Below are positions 1 through 7,804 of a stretch of DNA of 37,242 nt, piece by piece. The position numbers and the translations under genes are program-made. Location of the stretch: the NCBI GenBank assembly GCA_013151015.1, contig JAADJA010000083.1, forward strand, positions 1-37,242, written 5' to 3'. Origin of the DNA: Chlorobiota bacterium (lineage in GTDB: Bacteria; Bacteroidota; Bacteroidia; Bacteroidales; JAADJA01). How positions within the stretch are numbered: position 1 is the first letter of the stretch; every line of letters begins with the position of its first letter. The notes beneath the pieces are model-generated. The model was not told where the DNA came from. It worked only from the letters and a program-made list of their open reading frames with translations, and searched no databases.

Positions 1-113
1 AAACTGTACATTTTTACGACAAAAGCAATTTGTTGCAGCTTGATGGTGCAATGACCTTCCCGGTTAAAGTTGGTGACAACATCAACTTGGGCAAGGAACC
101 CGACCTGCCATAA
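1..113 (+). CDS. C-terminal end of an unrecognised protein (truncated by window edge)
   Basis: An open frame enters from the left edge (first whole codon at position 3) and ends at TAA 111-113. It reads TVHFYDKSNLLQLDGAMTFP, then VKVGDNINLGKEPDLP. The alternating polar/hydrophobic pattern looks like beta strands. I do not recognise the family. A second, frame-broken copy of the same sequence lies at 220-383, which supports this frame: the copies agree best as protein up to a 4-bp insertion in the second one. The frame could still be a chance reading of a repeat, because only 37 codons are visible. The upstream sequence would settle it. Confidence 0.35.
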   Translation, partial: TVHFYDKSNLLQLDGAMTFPVKVGDNINLGKEPDLP

Positions 114-150
114 GCATCCGTTAGCGTGGACGCTAACTACATGTTAGTTG

Positions 151-219
151 TTAATCCATCCTCTTCCACAAAACCTTGCTCGGTTTTCTTGCCTATGCAA
201 GGATTTCTTTTTCGTTGAC
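151..219 (-). pseudogene. Decayed duplicate of the ssnA 3' end
   Basis: Read on the minus strand, this piece encodes VNEKEILA, a TAG stop, then ARKPSKVLWKRMD and a TAA stop. The intact gene reads VSEKEILAQARKLSKVLWKRMG at the matching place. The CAG to TAG change and the loss of everything upstream show that it is a non-functional remnant of the tandem duplication. It covers only about the last 22 codons. Confidence 0.75.
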
Positions 220-383
220 CTCTTGCCGCCCGTTGGTGTTGTCACCAACGGGACAAATGCCGTTGAAACTGTACATTTTTACGACAAAAGCAATTTGTTG
301 CAGCTTGATGGTGCAATGACCTTCCTTCCCGGTTAAAGTTGGTGACAACATCAACTTGGGGCAAGGAACCCGACCTGTCGTGA
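220..383 (+). pseudogene. Frame-broken duplicate of the unknown gene's 3' end
   Basis: This copy reads PPVGVVTNGTNAVETVHFYD and onward in the frame of the edge gene until a 4-bp insertion near 325 throws it into an early TAA at 334-336. After the insertion, the VGDNINLG segment continues in another frame, and one more inserted G breaks it again. It carries about 15 residues of the unknown protein that lie left of the window in the first copy. A chimeric open frame from 148 to 336 runs through the duplication junction, but it is probably not a gene. Confidence 0.6.
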
Positions 384-389
384 AATTCC

Positions 390-407
390 GTTAGCGTGGA
401 CGCTAAC
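390..407 (-). terminator. Hairpin just after the ssnA stop
   Basis: GTTAGCG-TGGA-CGCTAAC forms a perfect 7-bp stem with a 4-base loop, 13 bp beyond the ssnA stop codon on the minus strand. There is no T run, so an intrinsic terminator is uncertain; it could be a 3'-end stabiliser. The same hairpin occurs in the duplicate at 120-137. Confidence 0.35.
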
Positions 408-420
408 TACATGTTAGTCG

Positions 421-1689
421 TTAACCCATCCTCTTCCACAAAACCTTGCTCAGTTTCCTTGCCTGTGCAAGGATTTCTTTTTCACTGACTTTAAGCAATT
501 CCCGGTCTTTTACTATGAGTTTCCCATTCGAGATTACATGCTGGACATGTTTTGCTTCCAGGCCAAAAATAAAATGGCCATAAAAGTTTTCCTGCGAAAA
601 ACCTGTTCTGGGTCTATAATCCAAAACGACAAGATTGTTGTCGCTATCACCCGTAAATCCATTTGTTTTCAAATAAGTATGTACATTCCTGAAACGTTTA
701 TAAGCAGATGGATAATCAATGGTATCGAAATTTTGCCCGACAAAAAAAGCGGCTTTCGCACTCCTGAGCATATCGCTGTGCATCCCATCGGTTCCAAGCA
801 TGATATTTTGGCCAAGCCCCACCGAATTGAAAAAGCCGACTTTGTTGTTCAAATTGCTCTCCGTATTTTGTACGACCCAGGTTTTTGAATCGCCGACTGC
901 TTTCCGCTCCGCATCATTCAAATGGAGGCAATGGCCGAGTATTGTTTTCGGGCTTTGCAAGGCTTCAAGTTCTTTCATTCGTGTAATAACCCGTTTGTGG
1001 TATTCCTGGAGGTTATATTGTTGGTCGTATTCGTCTTCGGCAACATGGATATGCAGGCCGGAATTGTATTTGCCGGCAATTTCGATGGCTTTCCGAAAAG
1101 TTTCGTCACTCACCGTAAAAGATGCATGAAGGCCAACAAGCCCTTGGTGTTCCTGAAGGTATGAAACGGTTTCTTCCAGGCCTCTCTCCGAAATATCCAT
1201 ACCGTCCCGGTCAGAAGTTTCATAGCACAAAAGATGGGAAACGCCCACTTTGTCAAATGCTTTGGCGATGGTTTCCAAGCTTCCTTCCACCGCAAATGGC
1301 GAAGCATGATGGTCGATGATAAAACTGACCCCGTTTTTTGCACTCTCCATGGCAGTGGTCAGGGCACTTATCTCAATCAATTCTTTGTTGAGGTTTTTAT
1401 CAAGGTTCCACCAAATGTATTTAAGGATTTCATGGAAATTCGATGGTGGTTTTTTTGGTGCTGGCATTCCCATTGCCAATGCCGAATATGCGTGGTGATG
1501 GCCATTGGCAAATGCTTTTGTTACGTATTTCCCTGTACAATCAATGGGCGTACAATCATTTGGAATCCTGGAACCTAAAGGAAAAAAACGAATTCCTTCC
1601 TTGTCTCCTTCTTTTACAAGGATATCGGTTTTTGAAAACTCCAATGTTTTCCAATCGATGAATTCTGCGTTTTGAAGATATATTGCCAT
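421..1689 (-). CDS. ssnA: SsnA-type aminohydrolase (amidohydrolase superfamily)
   Basis: 422 residues, predicted cytoplasmic metal-dependent deaminase/hydrolase of the amidohydrolase fold. Metal ligands are visible: HHH at 64-66 (the HxH strand-1 motif), HIH at 213-215, His253 in GHCLHL and Asp301 in LGTDGMHSD. Segments such as WWNLDKNL, DHHASP, CYETSDRDG, GLHIHVAEDEYD and the C-terminal AQARK..KVLWKRM match my recollection of E. coli SsnA closely; the protein is about 20 residues shorter. In other bacteria ssnA sits with the selenium-dependent molybdenum hydroxylase genes. Here such a dehydrogenase (4224-6782) lies 2.5 kb away on the same strand, which supports a purine-related role. The true substrate is not established. 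The start ATG at 1689 is the only good one. Its tail is duplicated at 151-219. Confidence 0.85.
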   Translation of the reverse strand: MAIYLQNAEFIDWKTLEFSKTDILVKEGDKEGIRFFPLGSRIPNDCTPIDCTGKYVTKAFANGHHHAYSALAMGMPAPKKPPSNFHEILKYIWWNLDKNLNKELIEISALTTAMESAKNGVSFIIDHHASPFAVEGSLETIAKAFDKVGVSHLLCYETSDRDGMDISERGLEETVSYLQEHQGLVGLHASFTVSDETFRKAIEIAGKYNSGLHIHVAEDEYDQQYNLQEYHKRVITRMKELEALQSPKTILGHCLHLNDAERKAVGDSKTWVVQNTESNLNNKVGFFNSVGLGQNIMLGTDGMHSDMLRSAKAAFFVGQNFDTIDYPSAYKRFRNVHTYLKTNGFTGDSDNNLVVLDYRPRTGFSQENFYGHFIFGLEAKHVQHVISNGKLIVKDRELLKVSEKEILAQARKLSKVLWKRMG

Positions 1690-1807
1690 TTTTACTTTTG
1701 TCAGTAATGAATTTATAACTCTCCTTGAAATTTGATTTAATCTATGTAAAAATATTGTCCATTTGAGCGGCAGGGCCGTGAAACATTTGTATCAAAATAA
1801 TCATCCG

Positions 1808-1920
1808 AAATATAGGTGCAGCGCACCGAAACCAGGCATCATTTATATTTCGGTGCGCTGCACCTTTTTTTATTGTTTCATTTTTTCTACAAATGTTATC
1901 GGTGCGCTGCACCTATATTT
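1808..1920. repeat. Three copies of the GGTGCGCTGCACC hairpin repeat
   Basis: The 13-mer GGTGCGCTGCACC (or its complement) occurs at 1815-1827 (inverted), 1852-1864 and 1901-1913. Each copy can fold on itself (GGTGC/GCACC). Copies 1 and 3 are perfect 21-bp inverted repeats of each other (1808-1828 with 1900-1920). Copies 1 and 2 pair over 18 bp. The whole lies between the ssnA start and the stop of the 1950-2945 gene. It looks like a dispersed palindromic (REP-like) repeat family; no other copy is seen in this window. Confidence 0.8.
1814..1871 (+). terminator. Strong hairpin plus T run formed by repeat copies 1 and 2
   Basis: AGGTGCAGCGCACCGAAA (1814-1831) pairs perfectly with 1848-1865, leaving a 16-base loop and followed by seven T residues (1865-1871). 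In form this is an intrinsic terminator on the + strand, but no + strand gene precedes it. It may block antisense transcription into the 1950-2945 gene, or be a by-product of the repeats. Read on the minus strand, it would follow the 1950-2945 gene as a hairpin without a T run. Confidence 0.5.
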
Positions 1921-1949
1921 TGATTTTATAAAATCAGTTGTTTGTCTCC

Positions 1950-2945
1950 CTAATAATAATGCGTTTCGACCATAGGCTCCCAAATTAAGCGATAATTTTC
2001 AATATGACTTCCTTTGCAAGCTTTTTCAAAGATACAGTTTTTATGTTCCGAAAGTTCAATCATGTTGAAAAAAGTACAAGGATCTTTTGAACAGCTATTG
2101 AAATGGCATAAAGGGCTTTCGTTGCAACAGCTCCGGCCCAGCGGCCAGAAAAAATCGTTCATGCTTAAAATACCGTGTCTCGAGGTTTTGGATATTATCT
2201 TAACACTTTCGATACAGGCTTCGCGAATTTCAGAATCTGAACCAAAAACCTCTTTGTTGATTAATTTGCTCTGTGATTCCCGGTCGGTTTCAACGCATCC
2301 CATTCGTAGCAAAACCCTTTGCATATGGTAATCCATGATGGGGATGATGTTCCCCTTGTCTTTTATTTCAAGGGTTTTGGCATCTGTTGCAAGCTTCAGG
2401 AAAAAGGTGATTTTTTTCTTTTTCGGATCGCAAAATGCCTCAAGATTGGCAAGGGATTCATAATAGCCTTTTCCATTATTGTACAAAAGGCCTTTGCTTT
2501 CATCCAGGAACTTGGCCGCACTGTTTCCATAATTCCGATTTAACAAAACAGCCATTTCCTTCAGCATCCTGGCTCTCTCTTCGAGACGGTCGAGGGTGCA
2601 GTTTTCCGGCTGGCCATCATAGGAGAAAAGGCATTTCAAATTGTGGGTGATTTCAGAAATGTTAATTGACGAAAGATATTCGGGTTGGAAAAAACCCGAA
2701 TCTTCCAGGGCAAGTTTCAGAAAAATATCTTCAAGGTATTCCCATCCTGCAAGGTTTCTTGATTTGTCGATCAGGCTGCGGGTTTGATGGCAGATACCGG
2801 CAGCATAGAAATATATCCGAAGTTTGGTTTCACGGCCGGCAATGAGCGATAAAAATGGGCGCTGGAAAAAGGAAGGGCGGATGTGATAGGCTTTTAGGAT
2901 CAGCCCGGTTTTTTCAGATTGTCCTTTATTTACGAAAACTTTCAT
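1950..2945 (-). CDS. Queuosine-salvage (QNG1/DUF2419)-like protein with cysteine-rich C-terminus
   Basis: 331 residues, predicted soluble. The middle and end follow the layout I recall for eukaryotic QNG1 (queuosine-nucleotide glycosylase, a helix-hairpin-helix DNA-glycosylase-related fold). An LEERARMLKE...FLDES segment (121-150) matches VEERHRILNE; KKITFFLKLATDA (177-189) matches its RVSFYKRAQ strand; IPIMDYHMQRVLLRMG (201-216) matches MFADYRLPQVLAHLG with its aspartate (Asp205 here); both proteins end in YY. Unlike QNG1, it carries a cluster of cysteines at 273, 274, 280, 285, 290, 304 and 310. The first part resembles the Fe-S loop of endonuclease III-type glycosylases. The function could be nucleoside/nucleotide base release or DNA repair. 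The family match is by eye and needs a profile search. Divergent from the acyltransferase gene. Confidence 0.5.
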   Translation of the reverse strand: MKVFVNKGQSEKTGLILKAYHIRPSFFQRPFLSLIAGRETKLRIYFYAAGICHQTRSLIDKSRNLAGWEYLEDIFLKLALEDSGFFQPEYLSSINISEITHNLKCLFSYDGQPENCTLDRLEERARMLKEMAVLLNRNYGNSAAKFLDESKGLLYNNGKGYYESLANLEAFCDPKKKKITFFLKLATDAKTLEIKDKGNIIPIMDYHMQRVLLRMGCVETDRESQSKLINKEVFGSDSEIREACIESVKIISKTSRHGILSMNDFFWPLGRSCCNESPLCHFNSCSKDPCTFFNMIELSEHKNCIFEKACKGSHIENYRLIWEPMVETHYY

Positions 2946-3017
2946 TGCATAAAAATAGCATTTTCTTTATAATGGTTCTTCATTTTCTTGTTGATTTCAA
3001 ATTCAGGCATAGGTTTA

Positions 3018-3049
3018 TTTGGACAAGATTCAATAACAGTCTATTTTTG
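3018..3049 (+). promoter_or_regulatory. Bacteroidota-type promoter for the acyltransferase gene
   Basis: TTTG at 3018-3021 and TATTTTTG at 3042-3049 are 20 bp apart and fit the TTTG / TAnnTTTG consensus of the primary Bacteroidota sigma factor. Transcription would begin near 3056, leaving a leader of about 70 nt before the TTG start at 3126. Confidence 0.45.
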
Positions 3050-3125
3050 CCACTTGTTTTACAATTATTCACCGGAGAAAAGAACAACAAATACAGAATA
3101 TCCCATTAATCCAAATACTTAGCAC

Positions 3126-4241
3126 TTGCCCAAGCTTTTTAAATTAAACATAGATTATTCGAAGCGGGTTTTTGGACTTGATATCCTGCGGGCCCTTGCC
3201 ATTATCGAAGTTGTTTTTGTACATGGTGGGATCGTGCTGGGGAATGTGGATGTCGGTTACCCCTGGTTCAGGTTGATCCCGGGTGTGCCGCTGTTTTTTG
3301 TTTTGAGTGGTTTTCTGATTGGCTCGATATTGATAAAAACTTTTGAGGATAACAAAGCAAGTATCCCGGTGATTTTTAATTTCCTGAAAAGGAGGTGGTT
3401 TCGGACGCTCCCAAACTATTACCTGATTTTGTTCCTGAATATAATCGTTGTTTATTTCGGGATTATCAAAGAGGACTTTTCACAGTTTGATTTTTCCTTC
3501 TTTGTTTTTTCACAAAACCTCTTTCAACCTTTTTATGGGTTCTTTTGGGAATCATGGAGTTTAACGGTGGAGGAGTGGTTTTACCTCACCTTCCCGCTCC
3601 TGATAGCTTTTGTCTTTTTGTTTTTTTCTTCCAAAAAACTGAAAACCGTATTTCTCATTGCGACCCTTGTGTATTTATTGGCCCCGTTGATTCTTCGTGC
3701 GATAGACCTGGAGAGCAGTGTTTTGTGGCGCGGCAACATCATTAAGGGAACCGTGGTCCATACGTTGGATTCCATTGCTTACGGTATCCTTGGTGCTTTT
3801 CTTAAAAAGTATTATCCCATTATTTGGAACAAATATAAGTGGCCGTTTTTTGTGATGGGGATGGCCGTGATCGTGTATATTATGAATGTGGACAATATCC
3901 GTTGGGGCGATTATTACAAAATATTTTCCGCCCCTGTTTTAAGCCTGGGCATCCTTTTGGTATTCCCTTTGGCGGATTCCATAAAGACGGGCAATATCCA
4001 TTTGGTGAAGGCCATCACGCATATCAGCGTAATTTCTTATTCCATGTATTTGATTAACCTGGCGTTAGTTGCATCGGTTATCCGCGATAACTTCATGCCT
4101 GTTGGTATTGCCCAGTCCATTGTTGCCTATATTGCTTTTTGGTTGATCGTAATAATTTTGTCCACCGCACTTTATAAGTTTTACGAAAAGCCTTTAATGG
4201 ATTTGAGGGACAAGCCTTTCAGACTACCTTTTCATCGGTAA
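3126..4241 (+). CDS. Acyltransferase 3 family membrane protein (OafA/YrhL-like)
   Basis: 371 residues with about ten hydrophobic helices, predicted inner membrane. Family marks: LDILRALAIIEVVFVHGG near the N-terminus (the conserved histidine is in VHGG), FFVLSGFLIG, an RRWFRTLPNYYL amphipathic segment, and ESWSLTVEEWFYLTFP. This family transfers acyl groups to sugars of lipopolysaccharide, exopolysaccharide or peptidoglycan; the acceptor here is unknown. The start is TTG at 3126: a TAG lies two codons upstream in frame, and there is no ATG before the first conserved motif, so TTG is the only workable start seen. Its last 18 bases overlap the 3' end of the convergent xanthine dehydrogenase-like gene. 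Confidence 0.85.
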   Translation: MPKLFKLNIDYSKRVFGLDILRALAIIEVVFVHGGIVLGNVDVGYPWFRLIPGVPLFFVLSGFLIGSILIKTFEDNKASIPVIFNFLKRRWFRTLPNYYLILFLNIIVVYFGIIKEDFSQFDFSFFVFSQNLFQPFYGFFWESWSLTVEEWFYLTFPLLIAFVFLFFSSKKLKTVFLIATLVYLLAPLILRAIDLESSVLWRGNIIKGTVVHTLDSIAYGILGAFLKKYYPIIWNKYKWPFFVMGMAVIVYIMNVDNIRWGDYYKIFSAPVLSLGILLVFPLADSIKTGNIHLVKAITHISVISYSMYLINLALVASVIRDNFMPVGIAQSIVAYIAFWLIVIILSTALYKFYEKPLMDLRDKPFRLPFHR

Positions 4242-6782
4242 TTTATACCTCCTGATTTTATCAAATTGATAAAGTGCATTTGCCACAGCCCCGGCAGTTG
4301 GGACAAGGCCGATTTCCCCGACCCCTTTGGCTCCATAAGGCCCAATCGGGTCTTTTACCTCAACACCTTTTACGATTATTTCCGGTGTGTCCTTGGCTTT
4401 AAGTATTTTCAGGTCTTTCAGTTTGTCCGAAACCAAATATCCCCCTTTCATGGGTAAATCTTCGGTAAGTGCATAACCCAATCCCATGTGGACTGCCCCT
4501 TCTATCTGACCCTCAAACAATGTTGGGTTCATGATTTTCCCTGCATCGTGGGCGGCAATTACTTTTTCGATTTTTCCCTCCTTGCCCAAAATTACCAATT
4601 GGGTCGCATAGCCATAGGCAAAATGGGTAATCACCTTTTCGACATCCGCTCCCGGTTTGGTTGACAAATCATAAGTATATGAACCCTTGTAAGATTTTCC
4701 GATAAGCTCTTTCAGGGAATGGTTTTTCAAGTCCGCATTTAGCTTTATAGCTCCGTTGATAATTGCGTTCCCAACAAGTGCCGTTGCCCGTGAGGAGGTT
4801 GTCATACCGGTGGGAAGCCCCGCATCTGTCTCAACGGAAACTTTCACGGTTTCAGGCTTGATGCCACATTCCTGGGCAAGTGTTTGAATGGCAATTGTAT
4901 CCACTCCCTGTCCCATTTCTGTCCAACCATGCTGGATTTGTATGTGGTTTTCGGAATGGATCGTAATCAGGATATCACTATAATCGGGCATCCCGTTTCC
5001 AACCCCGGTATTTTTTATCCCACAGGCCAGACCGGCATATTTGGCTTGATAAAATTCTTTTTTCACGGCTTTGAGTGTGGCCCTTAGCCCAACCCCTTTT
5101 TCCAAAACTTGCCCCGTGGCGGTTTGAGAACCTTCCACGACAGCATTCTCATAGCGGAATTTCCATCGGTCGAAATTACCCTGTTCACAAATATCGTCAA
5201 TGCAGCTTTCAAGGGCAAAGGTTACCTGGTTTACGCCAAAACCGCGCATGGCCCCACAAGGGATGTTATTGGTGTAAACGGTTAGGGCTTCAAGGTCGAT
5301 GGCAGGGACATGGTAGCCTCCTGTGGCATGACCGGCCACCCGTTCCATCACTTTGTTGCCAACAGAGGCATAAGCCCCCGTGTCACCGAGTGAATATAAT
5401 TTGACGGCGGTAAGCTTTCCCGATTCATCGGCAGCAACTGTTATGTCCATATAAACCGGATGCCGTTTTGGGTGCATACGGATCGAATCCTGACGGGTTA
5501 GAACAATTTTAACGGGTTTCTGTAAAAGATAAGCGCAAAGGGCTGCATGTCCTTGCACGGTCATGTCCTCTTTTCCCCCAAAACCACCACCGGTTGGGAC
5601 GAGCCGGATATTGATTTTTTCTTCGGGCAAGCCAAGCAAGGGTGCAATCTGTCCACGATCGACATAAACCCCCTGACTGTTTGCATAAATTTCAATTCCC
5701 CCATCTTTCCAAGGCATTGCGATGGCTCCTTCCGTTTCAAGAAAAGCATGTTCGATTCGTTGGGTTTGGTAAATCCCTTTGGAAACGTATTTTGAATTAT
5801 TAATAATTTTATCAATATTTCCACCTCTTCTTACCAGGCATTTGTCCAGGATATTGGATGATGAAGTATGGACTTTTATGGAATTTGCTTTGATGGCTTT
5901 GTGAATATCCGTAACCGGTTCAAGAACTTCATAAGCAACATTTATGTTTTTTGCAGCTTCCGTTGCAATGGATTTTGATTCAGCCACAACCACTGCCAAA
6001 ACATCCCCGATATAATTGGTGGTTTCCCCTTTGGCAATCATCAGGGGCCAATCCTTAAAAATCAATCCCATATTGCGTTCTCCGGGAATATCGCTTGCCG
6101 TGAAAATCTTTACTACTCCCGGAAGTTTTTCAGCTTTGGAGTAGTCAATGTCCTTTACGATTGCACGGGGATGATCCGAAAAACGGAAACTTGCATGGAG
6201 CATCCCATCAAAGCTCATATCGTTTATGAATGGCCTTTTTCCCAATGCGGTTTCGATTGCATCATATTTTGGATAGGATGTGCCCACCTTTCCGCTTGTT
6301 TCCTCAAAAATTACCTGTTCCTTATTCTTTAAGCTTTTAAGTGACGACTCAATTCCATCAATGATTTTAGTATATCCCGTACACCTGCAAAGATTGAGGT
6401 TAAGGGCTTTTTTAATTTCCTCCCGGCTGGCATTTGGGTTTTCTTCAAAAAGGACTTTTGTGCGCATTAAAATGCCGGGTGTGCAAAATCCACATTGAAC
6501 TGCCCCTTTTTTCACAAAAGTTTTTGCAAGGGTTTCTTTTATGTCATCTGGGACACCTTCAAGGGTAACCACCCTGGCATCCTCCAGCTTTTTTATTTTT
6601 GTGACACAGGATAGCTTTGCCCTGCCGTTTATCTCCAACATGCAGGCACCACAAGCTGCCTGTCCCGAACAGCCATCTTTAACTGAAGTTATGCCTTTTT
6701 CATCCCTTAAATAATTTAACAGCGAAAGATCCGGGTCGCCGTTATAGTGGATTGTATTTCCATTTAAATTGAATGTGATCAT
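4224..6782 (-). CDS. Selenium-dependent xanthine dehydrogenase-type molybdenum hydroxylase
   Basis: 852 residues, a fusion of 2Fe-2S and molybdopterin subunits. Cys38, 44, 47 and 59 form the plant-type 2Fe-2S site and Cys97, 100, 132 and 134 (CGFC...CRC) the second. The rest is the Mo-binding part: TGGGFGGKED, CGAMRGFG (conserved arginine), and KGVGEIGL near the C-terminus with the catalytic glutamate. Length and fusion order match the Se-dependent xanthine dehydrogenase family (about 850 residues), whose Enterococcus faecalis member needs SelD, Se and Mo. An ssnA gene nearby fits that pathway. No FAD-binding subunit is encoded nearby, so the electron acceptor is unknown. Selenium dependence is inferred from family and context; no selenocysteine codon is involved, because Se is a cofactor ligand. 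Confidence 0.82.
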   Translation of the reverse strand: MITFNLNGNTIHYNGDPDLSLLNYLRDEKGITSVKDGCSGQAACGACMLEINGRAKLSCVTKIKKLEDARVVTLEGVPDDIKETLAKTFVKKGAVQCGFCTPGILMRTKVLFEENPNASREEIKKALNLNLCRCTGYTKIIDGIESSLKSLKNKEQVIFEETSGKVGTSYPKYDAIETALGKRPFINDMSFDGMLHASFRFSDHPRAIVKDIDYSKAEKLPGVVKIFTASDIPGERNMGLIFKDWPLMIAKGETTNYIGDVLAVVVAESKSIATEAAKNINVAYEVLEPVTDIHKAIKANSIKVHTSSSNILDKCLVRRGGNIDKIINNSKYVSKGIYQTQRIEHAFLETEGAIAMPWKDGGIEIYANSQGVYVDRGQIAPLLGLPEEKINIRLVPTGGGFGGKEDMTVQGHAALCAYLLQKPVKIVLTRQDSIRMHPKRHPVYMDITVAADESGKLTAVKLYSLGDTGAYASVGNKVMERVAGHATGGYHVPAIDLEALTVYTNNIPCGAMRGFGVNQVTFALESCIDDICEQGNFDRWKFRYENAVVEGSQTATGQVLEKGVGLRATLKAVKKEFYQAKYAGLACGIKNTGVGNGMPDYSDILITIHSENHIQIQHGWTEMGQGVDTIAIQTLAQECGIKPETVKVSVETDAGLPTGMTTSSRATALVGNAIINGAIKLNADLKNHSLKELIGKSYKGSYTYDLSTKPGADVEKVITHFAYGYATQLVILGKEGKIEKVIAAHDAGKIMNPTLFEGQIEGAVHMGLGYALTEDLPMKGGYLVSDKLKDLKILKAKDTPEIIVKGVEVKDPIGPYGAKGVGEIGLVPTAGAVANALYQFDKIRRYKLPMKR

Positions 6783-6847
6783 TGTGCAAAATAAAAATTC
6801 CTAAATAGCAGGTAAAGGTACGGAAAAAGTGAATGCAGGCAAGTTTT

Positions 6848-6987
6848 GCCCCTCTAAATCTCCCCTTGTGGGGAGACTGTTGAGCCAGTATGGTTCTATG
6901 GATGCTTTTTTATTCTTTATCCTTTTGTTAATGATTCCTGTAATGCCCCTCTCCCCTCAAAGGGGAGATGTCCGCAGGACAGAGGGG
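6848..6987. repeat. DUF559-associated hairpin repeat, copy A (140 bp)
   Basis: It begins GCCCCTCTAAATCTCCCC and ends GTCCGCAGGACAGAGGGG. The ends are imperfect inverted repeats (CCCCTCT...AGAGGGG). Inside are two hairpins, CTCCCC-TTGT-GGGGAG near the left end and CTCCCCTCAAAGGGGAG near the right end, plus GTCC-GCA-GGAC. The right end directly abuts the stop codon of the DUF559 gene (6988-6990). Confidence 0.85.
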
Positions 6988-7407
6988 TTATTTGTTCTCT
7001 TCCTTTTGTTTTATTGAAACAATATTTACTTTCTTTACAATTTCTTCCAGGGTTTCAGTTAAATTGTATAATACCTGCTCATTTGAGAACCTGATTATTT
7101 TCAAGCCAAGCTGTTCCAACTCTAATGTCCTTCTTGAATCGCGTTCCCTTTGTTCGGTTGTATTATGGATTCCACCGTCAACCTCAATTATCAATTTGCA
7201 TTCGTGGCAATAAAAATCAACAATGAATTTGGCAATTGGATGTTGCCTCCTGAACCTTTTTCCACATACTTGTTTTCTCCTCAAAGCTAACCAGAGGATT
7301 TTTTCAGTTCTGGTCATCCTCTTTTTTAATTCGGATGCCCTCCTGAATATTTCCGGACTGGCACCATGAAACATTGGCAATTCATGGTTTAGCTTTTTTA
7401 GCACCAT
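6988..7407 (-). CDS. DUF559 endonuclease-domain protein (VSR/PD-(D/E)XK-like)
   Basis: 139 residues. The family start MFHGASPEIFRRASELKKRM is visible from Met12, so ATG 7374 is a possible alternative to ATG 7407. The nuclease core is ..RRQHPIAKFIVDFYCHECKLIIEVDGG, giving the D...ExD pattern of PD-(D/E)XK enzymes, followed by LGLKIIRFSNEQVL. DUF559 proteins resemble very-short-patch-repair endonucleases; their biological role is not established. The gene is bracketed by repeat copy A, which touches its stop codon, and copy B, which begins 30 bp upstream of its start. Only this gene lies between the copies, which suggests that gene and repeats move or are maintained together. Confidence 0.85.
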   Translation of the reverse strand: MVLKKLNHELPMFHGASPEIFRRASELKKRMTRTEKILWLALRRKQVCGKRFRRQHPIAKFIVDFYCHECKLIIEVDGGIHNTTEQRERDSRRTLELEQLGLKIIRFSNEQVLYNLTETLEEIVKKVNIVSIKQKEENK

Positions 7408-7804
7408 TGTTTATTGTTTTATTCAGTACTTGATTTTGCCCCTCTAAATCTCCCCTTGTGGGGAGACTATTGAAACAAGGAGTTTCATAGAATGCTTTTC
7501 TTCTTTATTCCTTGTTGTCGTTTTCTGTATTGCCCATCCCTCTTTAGGGGAGATATCCACCTTGTCCCTCAAAGCTTCAGCAAGTAGGAAGGACAGAGGG
7601 ATAAAAGTTCCTGTTCACTATTAAACCTTATTCTATTTTTAAAAATTGAAAGTTATCATTGTGGAATAAATTGGAGAGTAAAAGTAAATAAAAAGTAATT
7701 GTCCTCCTAAATCTCCTTTTTATGGGGAGACTGTTTGAACAGGGTGTTTCATAAGATGCTTTTTCTGTTTATGCAATCTTCTTATTTTTGCGATACCTTC
7801 TCCC
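7408..7804. other. Gene-free stretch holding two hairpin repeats
   Basis: Apart from repeat copies B (7438-7600) and C (7701-7834), there is only AT-rich sequence at 7601-7700. I see no open frame with coding character and no tRNA-like structure. Confidence 0.7.
7438..7600. repeat. DUF559-associated hairpin repeat, copy B (163 bp)
   Basis: Same left arm as copy A (GCCCCTCTAAATCTCCCC, then TTGTGGGGAGACT), a similar middle (TTTCATAGAATGCTTTTC, TTCTTTATTCCTTG), and a right arm CCCTCTTTAGGGGAGATATCC...GGACAGAGGG. The right arm is interrupted by about 25 extra bases between the gatatcc and ggacagaggg parts. That makes it the longest of the three copies. Confidence 0.8.

Larger units (their letters stand above)
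1..490. repeat. Imperfect tandem duplication, period about 265-270 bp
   Basis: Positions 1-219 recur at 266-489 with a few substitutions, a 4-bp insertion (ttcc near 325) and an extra G near 360. The offset therefore grows from 265 to 270. Each copy holds, in order, the 3' end of the unknown + strand gene, the hairpin GTTAGCG-TGGA-CGCTAAC (120-137 and 390-407), and the 3' end of ssnA on the minus strand. The junction near 219/220 jumps from ssnA tail sequence directly into the unknown gene, as expected for a tandem duplication. A perfect 10-bp hairpin (CCCGTTGGTG/CACCAACGGG, 229-252) lies just inside the second unit. Confidence 0.85.

Noticed and set aside
148-336. 62-codon + strand open frame at the left edge
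   Set aside because: It runs antisense through the decayed ssnA tail and across the duplication junction into the frame-broken second copy of the unknown gene; it is a chimera of the duplication.
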